Below, in pieces: positions 6,094 to 12,695 of a stretch of 12,777 bases of DNA (position 1 is its first letter; every line of letters starts with the position of its first letter). The stretch comes from Phycisphaeraceae bacterium. Its GTDB lineage: Bacteria > Planctomycetota > Phycisphaerae > Phycisphaerales > Phycisphaeraceae. The notes under the pieces are model-generated. The model made no database searches, was not told the DNA's origin, and was given only the letters and a program-made list of their open reading frames with translations. The stretch covers positions 1 to 12,777 of the forward strand of contig JADZET010000032.1 in the NCBI GenBank assembly GCA_020850375.1. The letters run 5' to 3'. The position numbers and the translations under genes are program-made.

Positions 6094-7656
6094 ATGCGAC
6101 GCGAGCTTCGTGAATATCAGCAAACGGCCGTGGCGAAAGTCATGGCGGCCATCGATCGCCGCCCGATCCTCGTGGCTCCCACGGGTTCGGGCAAGACGGT
6201 CATGGCCACCGCCCTGGTCGAGCAGCACTTCGGCGGGCGGCACGTGCTCTGGCTGGCCCACCGCAAGGAGCTGATCGAGCAGGCGGCGACGCGTCTCGAG
6301 GCCCACGGGTTGCACGTCGGCGTGGTGATGGCGGGGTGCGGCGTGGATCGGTTCGCCCGGGTGCAGGTGGCGTCGGTGCAGACCTTGGCGCGGCGGGCGA
6401 GCGGCGAGCGCCCGCCGGCGGAATTGATCGTCGTCGACGAATGCCACCACGCCACGGCCGACGGATATCGCGGGATCCTCGACGGCTACCCGGCCGCTCG
6501 GATCGTCGGCCTGACCGCCACGCCGTTCCGCCTCGACGGCCGGGGATTGGGTGATCTGTTCGGCGAACTGGTCGTCGCGGCGCACACCGATGAACTCTGC
6601 GCCGCCGGCGTGCTGCACGCGCCGAAGGTCTGGGCCAGCCAGTCGCCGGACTTGCGGGGCGTGCGGGTCCAGGGGGGCGATTATCAGTTGGCAGCCCTGG
6701 CGGAGCGGTCAAACACCGTCGAACTCAACGGCGACGTGGTGGCCACCTGGCTCCTGCACGCCCGCGGGAGGCGGACCGTGGCCTTCGCGGTCAATGTCGA
6801 GCATTCGCGCGCCATTGCCCAGGCCTTTTGCGCGGCGGACGTGGCGGCGGAGCACCTCGACGGTTCAACGCCGGCCGCTGAGCGCGACGCGATCCTGCGT
6901 CGATTGGCGCAGGGCGAAACACAGGTCGTCTGCAACTGCATGATCCTCACCGAAGGGTGGGACCTGCCCGCCCTCGAGTGCGCCATCCTCGCCCGGCCGA
7001 CGGCGTCGCTGAACCTGCACCTCCAGATGGTCGGGCGGGTCATGCGGGCCTGCGAGGGCAAGGATGGGGCGATCGTCCTGGACCACGCGGGCAACCACCA
7101 CGTCCACGGCCTGGTCACACGGAGGCTCAACTACGCCCTCGACGGCAAGACGCGCGTCGGCCACAGCGAGCCGCTGAACCTGCGGCGGTGCGAGCGGTGC
7201 GGGCTGCTCTTTGAACCCGCGCGCGGGCGATGCCCGGAGTGCGGCTGGATGCCGATGCCTCAGCCGCGGCGCGTCGAATCGACCGGGACGGACCTGGTCA
7301 GCTTCGATGACAGCAGCTTCGAGTACCGCCGACAGGTCTGGATCGCCCTGGAATCCGAGCGTCAGGCCTGCAGCTACAAGCCCGGCTGGTCGTTCCACCG
7401 CTTCGAAGAACGCTTCGGCGTGGCGCCGGTGGTGGCGGAGGGCGAATTGATCGACGTGCCCCGGGCGACGCTGCAACAGAAACGGGCGTTCTTCGAGCAC
7501 CTGGCCCACGTCGGACAGGAACGCGGCTTCAAGCCCGGCTGGGCGAGATGGCGCTTCCGCCATGCCTTCGGCCACTGGCCCAAGGGCTTTGTGAGTGAGG
7601 TTCGTGAAAAGCAACTTCGTGACCGCCTTACCCCGGTGGAAGAGAGTGTCGCATGA
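6094..7656 (+). CDS. Superfamily 2 DEAD/DEAH-type helicase with zinc ribbon
   Basis: This 520-residue ATP-dependent helicase begins ELREYQQTAV (Q-tip-like). Motif I is APTGSGKT (28-35), motif II DECH (115-118), motif III TATP (141-144), the second RecA domain spans about 200-345 and motif VI is QMVGRVMR (311-318). A four-cysteine zinc ribbon follows (C366, C369, C380, C383). The C-terminus carries two copies of a motif, YKPGWSFHRFEERFG (428-442) and FKPGWARWRFRHAFG (479-493), typical of phage-encoded helicases of this kind. It probably acts in replication fork unwinding or recombination with the ATPase and SSB-like proteins. No Shine-Dalgarno precedes ATG 6094; the bases before it belong to the structured element. 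Its stop overlaps the next start (ATGA). Confidence 0.93.
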   Translation: MRRELREYQQTAVAKVMAAIDRRPILVAPTGSGKTVMATALVEQHFGGRHVLWLAHRKELIEQAATRLEAHGLHVGVVMAGCGVDRFARVQVASVQTLARRASGERPPAELIVVDECHHATADGYRGILDGYPAARIVGLTATPFRLDGRGLGDLFGELVVAAHTDELCAAGVLHAPKVWASQSPDLRGVRVQGGDYQLAALAERSNTVELNGDVVATWLLHARGRRTVAFAVNVEHSRAIAQAFCAADVAAEHLDGSTPAAERDAILRRLAQGETQVVCNCMILTEGWDLPALECAILARPTASLNLHLQMVGRVMRACEGKDGAIVLDHAGNHHVHGLVTRRLNYALDGKTRVGHSEPLNLRRCERCGLLFEPARGRCPECGWMPMPQPRRVESTGTDLVSFDDSSFEYRRQVWIALESERQACSYKPGWSFHRFEERFGVAPVVAEGELIDVPRATLQQKRAFFEHLAHVGQERGFKPGWARWRFRHAFGHWPKGFVSEVREKQLRDRLTPVEESVA

Positions 7657-7877
7657 GTGCGCCAACTGAGTCCTGCCTGTGCATCGAGTTCGTCTCTTCG
7701 CGCGGCGACGTGCGGGAAGTGATCTGGCGGACCCGCGGCCGACCGCCGATGCGACGCGGGCCGATCGTGCTCGCTAGCGACATCACCCGCGGCGACTGGT
7801 ACGCCCGCGAGCCGAGCCTGGAACAGCGGCTGGCGGACGGCTTCCACATGCTTAACGGAGGCATGCTCACGCGATGA
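7653..7877 (+). CDS. Small protein of unknown function between helicase and nuclease
   Basis: A 74-residue protein with no recognised family. It starts MSAPTESCLCIEFVSSRGDVREVIW, suggesting a short beta hairpin, and has a basic middle (TRGRPPMRRGP). No membrane segment or signal peptide is seen. ATGA overlaps of 4 nt link it to both the helicase and the VRR-NUC gene, so it is translated by coupling and is likely a real gene of the replication block. A helper or adaptor for either neighbour is possible, but nothing in the sequence shows it. Confidence 0.7.
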   Translation: MSAPTESCLCIEFVSSRGDVREVIWRTRGRPPMRRGPIVLASDITRGDWYAREPSLEQRLADGFHMLNGGMLTR

Positions 7878-8224
7878 CCGAGAAGGCGATCCAGAACGCG
7901 ATCCTCCGCGCCTTTGGCACGCGGGCTGACATGCGCCTCTGGCGGGCGAACACGGGCGTTGCCTTCGCAGGCTCGCCGAGTGGAGCCGGCCGGCGCGTGG
8001 TGCGCTTCGGAGTGCCCGGGCAGGCGGACCTGACGGGGATCCTGCCGGGCGGGCTGCGATTGGAGATCGAGGTCAAGCGTGACGGCCCGCGACCGGGACA
8101 GCTCTCGCCGGCCCAGGAGAACTACGGGGCGATGATTGAGCGGTTCGGCGGCGTCTATGTGCTGGCCCGGTCGGTCGAGGACGTCTGGGCGGCAATTGGA
8201 GAGCATTTGCGTGACCGGCGATGA
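7874..8224 (+). CDS. VRR-NUC domain nuclease
   Basis: This 116-residue single-domain protein of the PD-(D/E)XK superfamily matches short phage VRR-NUC proteins in length. The start TEKAIQNAILRAF is the usual helix with acidic residue. FGVPGQADLTGIL carries Asp52, LEIEVKRDG supplies Glu66-x-Lys68, and the helix starting QLSPAQENY carries the conserved Gln. The end YVLARSVEDV fits the family's last strand. Such enzymes cut branched or flap DNA, which suits a replication and recombination module. It overlaps the previous gene by 4 nt (ATGA) and the primase by 14 nt, and carries the primase's Shine-Dalgarno inside its last codons. Confidence 0.9.
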   Translation: MTEKAIQNAILRAFGTRADMRLWRANTGVAFAGSPSGAGRRVVRFGVPGQADLTGILPGGLRLEIEVKRDGPRPGQLSPAQENYGAMIERFGGVYVLARSVEDVWAAIGEHLRDRR

Positions 8225-10616
8225 CCCGCTGCAACCCATCCTCGACAAGCTCGACGCGGTGCGCAAGACACCCAACGGGTTTGCCGCGCGCTGTCCCGCC
8301 CATGACGACACGCACGCGAGCCTGAGCGTCTCGCGCGGGACGGACGGGCGTGTGCTGCTGCACTGCCACGCCGGCTGCTCCCCCATGGCGGTCTGCCAGG
8401 CGATGGGGCTGCGGCTGGGCGATCTGTTCCCGCGAGCGAGCGAGCGGGCATTCCTCGCGCCCAAACGCATCGTCGCCACCTACGACTACCGCGACGCGGC
8501 GGGCAAGCTCCTCTTCCAGGTCGTGCGATTCGAGCCCAAGGCCTTTCGCCAGCGCCGGCCGGTGGATGCGCAGAGGGGCAATCCCACCCGGGGTTGGATC
8601 TGGAACCTCGAGGGCGTGCCGCGCGTGCTTTACCGGCTGCCGGAACTGCTCGCCGCGGCGCGGGAGCGATGGGTCTTCGTCGTCGAGGGCGAAAAGGACG
8701 CCGACCGACTGGCGTCGCTGGGCCTGATCGCCACGACCTGCCCGCAGGGGGCGGGCAAATGGTCCAAGTTGGCCGACGACTCAGCCCTGCAAGGCCGGCG
8801 CGTGGCGGTGATCCCGGACGGCGACGCCACAGGCCTGGCGCACGCTCAGGATGTCATCCGCCGACTGACGGGTAAGGCTGCTGAGTTGCGACTGATTCAC
8901 CTGCCGGGTGGACACAAGGATGTCTCCGACTGGCTCGATGCCGGCGGGACGGTGCAGGAGCTGATGGCCCTGGTCGAGAAACCCGCCACCGCCCTGCCGC
9001 CACCCGCACCCCCCCTGTCGAATGCACCCCCGGAAGTGCCCCCGGATGCGCGCCTTCCGGGGGATCGGCCGACGATCCTCATCGACACCGAGGAGCACCG
9101 CGTCGTCGGCGAGGCGATCGCGGCCCTGACGGTCGACCCCGACGTCTATCAGCGTGGGGCGATTCTCGTGCGTGTCGTGCGCGATCCCACCCTCCAGCCA
9201 CGTGACGGGATCGTCCGCTGCCAGGGTTCGCCGACAATCCAGTCGCTTCCGCCAGCCAATCTCCGCGAACGGCTCACGCGTCACGCCACGTTCGTCAAGG
9301 TCAACCGGCGAGGCGAGCAGTTGCCCGCCCACCCGGCGGCGTGGCTGGTCTCCGCCATCGACGCCCGGGGGGAGTGGCCGGGCATCCGCCCGCTCGTCGG
9401 CGTCAGCGATGCGCCAGTCCTGCGTCCCGACGGCAGCGTCTGGCAGACCCCCGGCTATGACGATGTCACCGGCGTGCTCTTTGAGCCCCAGGACGCCGCA
9501 GCCTATCCCGCGATCCACCGCGAGGCGGGCCAGGACGACGCCGAGGCGGCGGTGCAGGAACTGCTCGAGGCGGTCTGCGACTTCCCGTTCGAGTCGCCCG
9601 AGCACCAGGCGGCGTGGCTGGCGGCGCTGCTGACGCCGCTGGCGCGGTTCGCCTATGCCGGGCCGTCGCCGCTATTTCTCATCGACGCCAACATCCGCGG
9701 CGCCGGCAAGGGCCTGCTCGCCCAGACGATCGGGCGGATCGTCCTGGGGCGCGAGATGCCCGTCTCGAGCTACGCCCACGAGGCGGAGGAGATGCGCAAG
9801 AAGATCACCGCCATCGCCATCGCCGGCGATCGGATGATCCTGCTGGACAACCTCGAGGGCCTCTTCGGCAACGACGCCATCGACCGAGCCCTGACCAGCA
9901 CCCGCTGGAAGGACCGGCTGCTGGGCAAGAGCGAGGAGGTCGAACTGCCCCTGATCCCCGCATGGTATGCCACGGGCAACAACGTGCAGGTGGCGGCGGA
10001 CACGGCCCGGCGGATCATCCACATCCGCCTGGACGTGCTCGACGAGCATCCCGAGCACCGCAGCGGATTCCGCCACGCCAACCTGGCGGAGTGGATCCAG
10101 ACACGCCGGCCGCGTCTGTTGACGGCGGCGCTGACGATCCTGTCGGCCTACCTGCGCCGGGGCACGCCGGCCCAGACGCTCACTCCGTTCGGGAGTTTCG
10201 AGGGCTGGTCCAGTGTGGTGCGCCAGGCGGTCGTCTGGTCGGGGCTGGCGGATCCGTGCGCCACGCGGGCCAGGCTGGCCGAGTCGGCGGACACGACGGC
10301 CGACGCGCTGGGCCAGCTCATCGGCGCCTGGCGCGAGATCGACCCGTTCGGCACGGGCATCGTCGTCTCGGACCTCTTGAGCAAGCTCTACCCCTCGCAG
10401 CACGACTACCAGCCGCGCGACGCCGCCGCGACGGCCATGCGGGCGGCACTGGAGAACCTCGTCGGCTGTCCACCGGGCCGGCCGCCAACGCCGCGCCAGG
10501 TCGGCAATCGGCTGCGCGGCTTTCGCCGGCGGGTGGTGCAGGGGGTGTTTCTGGACTTCAACCCCAGCGACGGCCGCAAGAACGGGGCCGTCTGGAAACT
10601 CATGGACGCGAGGTAG
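8211..10616 (+). CDS. Primase-helicase: zinc finger, Toprim and C-terminal ATPase domains
   Basis: This 801-residue protein starts at GTG 8211, with GGAGAG (8198-8203) seven bases upstream. A CHC2-like zinc finger uses Cys28, His31 (CPAHDDTHASLS) and Cys52, Cys56 (HCHAGC). A Toprim domain follows, with VVEGEKDADRL (Glu159) and VIPDGDATG (Asp203, Asp205). A Pro-rich linker (258-285) leads to an ATPase-like region: LIDANIRGAGKGLLAQ (491-506) is in the P-loop position but ends GAGKG instead of GKT/S, and RMILLDNLEG (541-550) is the Walker B-like strand; ATGNN (587-591) resembles sensor 1. It likely primes and unwinds the element's own origin, as phage and satellite primase-helicases do. An upstream in-frame ATG (8136) lies deep in the nuclease gene and lacks a ribosome site. 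Confidence 0.9.
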   Translation: MTGDDPLQPILDKLDAVRKTPNGFAARCPAHDDTHASLSVSRGTDGRVLLHCHAGCSPMAVCQAMGLRLGDLFPRASERAFLAPKRIVATYDYRDAAGKLLFQVVRFEPKAFRQRRPVDAQRGNPTRGWIWNLEGVPRVLYRLPELLAAARERWVFVVEGEKDADRLASLGLIATTCPQGAGKWSKLADDSALQGRRVAVIPDGDATGLAHAQDVIRRLTGKAAELRLIHLPGGHKDVSDWLDAGGTVQELMALVEKPATALPPPAPPLSNAPPEVPPDARLPGDRPTILIDTEEHRVVGEAIAALTVDPDVYQRGAILVRVVRDPTLQPRDGIVRCQGSPTIQSLPPANLRERLTRHATFVKVNRRGEQLPAHPAAWLVSAIDARGEWPGIRPLVGVSDAPVLRPDGSVWQTPGYDDVTGVLFEPQDAAAYPAIHREAGQDDAEAAVQELLEAVCDFPFESPEHQAAWLAALLTPLARFAYAGPSPLFLIDANIRGAGKGLLAQTIGRIVLGREMPVSSYAHEAEEMRKKITAIAIAGDRMILLDNLEGLFGNDAIDRALTSTRWKDRLLGKSEEVELPLIPAWYATGNNVQVAADTARRIIHIRLDVLDEHPEHRSGFRHANLAEWIQTRRPRLLTAALTILSAYLRRGTPAQTLTPFGSFEGWSSVVRQAVVWSGLADPCATRARLAESADTTADALGQLIGAWREIDPFGTGIVVSDLLSKLYPSQHDYQPRDAAATAMRAALENLVGCPPGRPPTPRQVGNRLRGFRRRVVQGVFLDFNPSDGRKNGAVWKLMDAR

Positions 10617-10620
10617 TGCA

Positions 10621-11028
10621 ATGCATGCAGAAGTCGCAACCAAGACGGTGAGTCAGACTCACGCCCTCAAATCGCCCGTAGCTGACGACTTAGGAATCAG
10701 CGGTGAGTCCGGTGACTCTCATATCCCCCCCTCGCGCGTAAGAAGCAGGGAAGAGAGAAAGAAATATAGACCGGGGGCCGGAACACTCACCAGACCCGAC
10801 AGACTCACCGCCCGGCCCTGGGCGGGACGTTGGCGCGTGGCGCGAACGTGGCCGGAGTCGCCCCGTCGGACGCCTCTCGCCGCCGACCGCCACACGGTCG
10901 AACGTCGCCCAACCCCGGCCGAGGCGCCGGTCATAGGTACTTCCCGCCGTCCGCGTCTTCCGACCCGCGGCGGGAACGACCGCCGTATGCGATTGATTCG
11001 CTCGCCAATGAAAAACCGCCCCGTCTGA
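10621..11028 (+). CDS. Doubtful 135-residue Arg/Pro-rich open frame after the primase
   Basis: The frame starts five bases after the primase stop, with GAGG (10610-10613) seven bases before ATG, so it could be translated. The product has no recognisable domain and is rich in Arg, Pro and Thr. Its codons (AGA, TTA, ATA, GGA) are unlike the strongly GC3-biased genes beside it. The repeat-encoded segments SGESGDS and GTLTRPDRLT resemble low-complexity tails often found after phage primases, so the frame may be a by-product of the DNA repeats beneath it. The region to 11071 is otherwise gene-free. Confidence 0.25.
   Translation: MHAEVATKTVSQTHALKSPVADDLGISGESGDSHIPPSRVRSREERKKYRPGAGTLTRPDRLTARPWAGRWRVARTWPESPRRTPLAADRHTVERRPTPAEAPVIGTSRRPRLPTRGGNDRRMRLIRSPMKNRPV
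10647..10809. repeat. GGTGAGTC site array, candidate replication origin
   Basis: Exact copies of GGTGAGTC lie at 10647-10654 and 10702-10709 (plus strand) and 10802-10809 (minus strand). One-mismatch copies are at 10656-10663 (minus), 10711-10718 (plus) and 10784-10791 (minus). The first two form the perfect palindrome GTGAGTC-A-GACTCAC (10648-10662); 10705-10718 is a second inverted pair. Left copies point mainly right and right copies left, around a purine-rich, locally AT-rich tract (10741-10770). Placement directly after the primase-helicase gene is where small phage-like elements often have their origin. Confidence 0.45.
10941..10976. repeat. 9-bp inverted repeat downstream of the candidate origin
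   Basis: TTCCCGCCG (10941-10949) pairs perfectly with CGGCGGGAA (10968-10976) across 18 bases. A shorter inverted repeat, CCGCCC/GGGCGG (10808-10813/10820-10825), lies at the right edge of the site array. No T-run follows either. They could be part of an origin or a regulatory leader for the methyltransferase gene. Confidence 0.4.
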
Positions 11029-11071
11029 CCGGCTCACCCCCCTGCCACCACCCCCCCTACCGGAGAAGCCC

Positions 11072-12394
11072 ATGACCGCCCCTTCCATGCAGATTGACCT
11101 CCGCCCGATCACGGATATCCAACCCTACGACCACAACCCGCGCGTCAACGACCAGGCCGTCGACGCGGTGGCTGCGTCGCTGCGCGCGTTCGGCTTTCGC
11201 CAGCCGATCGTGGTCGATGCCGACGGCGTGATCATCGCCGGCCACACGCGCTTCAAGGCGGCGCAAAAGCTCGGGCTGGAAAAGGTCCCCGTCCACGTCG
11301 CCCGCGACCTGACACCCGCCCAGGTGCGGGCCTATCGCATCGCGGACAATCAAACCGCCACGCTCGCGGAGTGGGATATGGAACTCCTGCCCGTCGAGCT
11401 CGGGCAGCTCGGCGATGAGGGATTCGACCTGTCGCTGCTCGGTTTCGACCAGGAGGCCCTGGCCAGGCTCATGGACCCGGGCGTAAAGGATGGACTGACC
11501 GATCCAGACGACATCCCTCAGCCGCCCGATGCCGCGACCACGCAGCCTGGAGACCTGTGGATCCTCGGCGAGCACAGGCTGCTCTGCGGCGATTCGAGCA
11601 AGCCGGCGGACGTGGATCGCCTGCTCGATGGTAAGCCGGTTCACCTGGTGAACACCGATCCGCCCTACAACGTCAAGGTCGAACCGCGTTCGAACAACGC
11701 CATCGCGGCGGGGTTGTCGTCGTTTGAATCCACGCATCATCAGAAGCTCGACGTCGAGCGCCATCCGAGCAAGGCCAAGCCGACGCAGAAGAAACTCCGG
11801 CCCAAGGACCGACCGCTGGCGAATGATTTCGTCAGCGACGAGCAGTTCGACCAGCTCCTCGACGCCTGGTTCGGCAATCTTTCGCGTGTGCTGCTGCCGG
11901 GGCGGGGCTTCTACATCTGGGGTGGATATGCCAACTGCGCCAACTATCCGCCCGTGCTCAAGAAGCATGAACTCTACTTCAGCCAGGCGGTGATCTGGGT
12001 GAAGGAGCACCCGGTGCTCACCCGCAAGGACTTCATGGGCAACCACGAGTGGTGCTTCTACGGCTGGCGCGAAGGGGCAGGCCATAAGTTCTACGGGCCC
12101 AACAACGCTACGGACGTCTGGAGCATCAAGAAGGTCAACCCTCAGTCGATGGTCCACCTCACCGAGAAGCCCGTCGAGTTGGCGGTGCGGGCGATGCAGT
12201 ACTCGTCCCTGGCGGGGGAGAACGTACTGGACCTGTTTGGCGGCTCGGGTTCAACCCTCATCGCTGCTGAGCAGACGGGCCGGCGAGCGTACTTGATGGA
12301 ACTCGACCCGCTCTACTGCGATGTGATCGTCCAGCGGTGGGAGCAGTTCACGGGGAAGAAGGCGGAGCGGATAGGCCTTGCGGCCACGGCTTGA
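11072..12394 (+). CDS. ParB-domain DNA methyltransferase (beta-class, N6-adenine or N4-cytosine)
   Basis: This 440-residue fusion is typical of phages and mobile elements. The N-terminal ParB/Srx-like domain (about 8-100) includes NPRVNDQAVDAVAASLRAFGFRQPIVVD and GHTRFKAAQKLG. The methyltransferase part has DPPYN (196-200, catalytic motif IV) before the AdoMet-binding motif DLFGGSGST (387-395), the order of the beta class; TEKP (364-367) is also typical. The stretch 205-250 between them is basic and probably part of target recognition. It transfers a methyl group to adenine-N6 or cytosine-N4; the sequence does not tell which. GGAG (11062-11065) lies six bases before ATG. No restriction endonuclease of a matching system is next to it, so it is probably a solitary enzyme that masks element DNA or marks its origin. 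Confidence 0.92.
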   Translation: MTAPSMQIDLRPITDIQPYDHNPRVNDQAVDAVAASLRAFGFRQPIVVDADGVIIAGHTRFKAAQKLGLEKVPVHVARDLTPAQVRAYRIADNQTATLAEWDMELLPVELGQLGDEGFDLSLLGFDQEALARLMDPGVKDGLTDPDDIPQPPDAATTQPGDLWILGEHRLLCGDSSKPADVDRLLDGKPVHLVNTDPPYNVKVEPRSNNAIAAGLSSFESTHHQKLDVERHPSKAKPTQKKLRPKDRPLANDFVSDEQFDQLLDAWFGNLSRVLLPGRGFYIWGGYANCANYPPVLKKHELYFSQAVIWVKEHPVLTRKDFMGNHEWCFYGWREGAGHKFYGPNNATDVWSIKKVNPQSMVHLTEKPVELAVRAMQYSSLAGENVLDLFGGSGSTLIAAEQTGRRAYLMELDPLYCDVIVQRWEQFTGKKAERIGLAATA

Positions 12395-12403
12395 GCGGCG
12401 GGG

Positions 12404-12460
12404 CACTGGTCAAGTCTGCTTTACCAGTGATGGCCGCTAGTCAAGTTTTCTTTACTAGCG
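12404..12460. promoter_or_regulatory. Two tandem hairpin/operator-like repeats spaced 31 bp
   Basis: CACTGGT (12404-12410) pairs with ACCAGTG (12423-12429), and CGCTAGT (12435-12441) with ACTAGCG (12454-12460). Each encloses a 12-nt core, CAAGTCTGCTTT or CAAGTTTTCTTT. The core pairs further as GTCAAG-N4-CTTTAC, giving 10 of 11 paired positions with the same C/T mismatch in both. Start-to-start distance is 31 bp, about three helical turns. They lie between two convergent genes. Confidence 0.65.
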
Positions 12461-12503
12461 AACGAGGTGCCTGATGCGGTTGTTGGCCGATTGCCATGAC
12501 GAT

Positions 12504-12695
12504 TCAGCGGTCCCGCTCCTGACCTGCCTGGCCGGGTTCCTGGTCAACCTGGCCTCGAATTGGCGTGAGAACCAAGGAGTGGCCGTCGCAGGTCACGTCG
12601 AAGGACGTCTCCGCGGTGGCTCCGATGCCCTTCAGGAGGGATTCATCAAGGATCAGGCGATACTCGTCGTTGTGCCGGACCAGGTAAGTGAGCAT
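12504..12695 (-). CDS. AbrB/MazE/SpoVT-like DNA-binding protein
   Basis: This 63-residue protein has the swapped-hairpin pattern of the SpoVT-AbrB fold: EYRLILDESLLKGIGA matches the usual 'lPkelleelGl' segment, and SFDVTCDGHSLVLTPIR (31-47) the strand ending 'dgrLvLrPv'. The last 16 residues are polar and would contact a partner if it is an antitoxin. GGAG (12708-12705 on the minus strand) lies nine bases before the ATG at 12695. No toxin follows it on the same strand, since 12395-12503 is non-coding and then the methyltransferase opposes it. A partner could lie beyond 12777, or it may be a solitary regulator. Confidence 0.75.
   Translation of the reverse strand: MLTYLVRHNDEYRLILDESLLKGIGATAETSFDVTCDGHSLVLTPIRGQVDQEPGQAGQERDR

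Noticed and set aside
8781..10643. Long minus-strand frames opposite the primase-helicase (8781-9605 and 9672-10643)
   Set aside because: Both are antisense reflections of strong GC3 codon bias; no recognisable protein features.
10647..10809. CRISPR array
   Set aside because: The repeats are 8-mers in both orientations with irregular spacing; no direct repeats of CRISPR length and no cas genes.
11057..12157. 366-residue minus-strand frame opposite the methyltransferase
   Set aside because: The plus strand carries DPPYN and FxGxG motifs; the minus product is an antisense shadow.
12404..12695. Toxin-antitoxin pair with the AbrB-like gene
   Set aside because: No toxin frame lies on its 3' side in the window; a partner upstream beyond 12777 cannot be seen.
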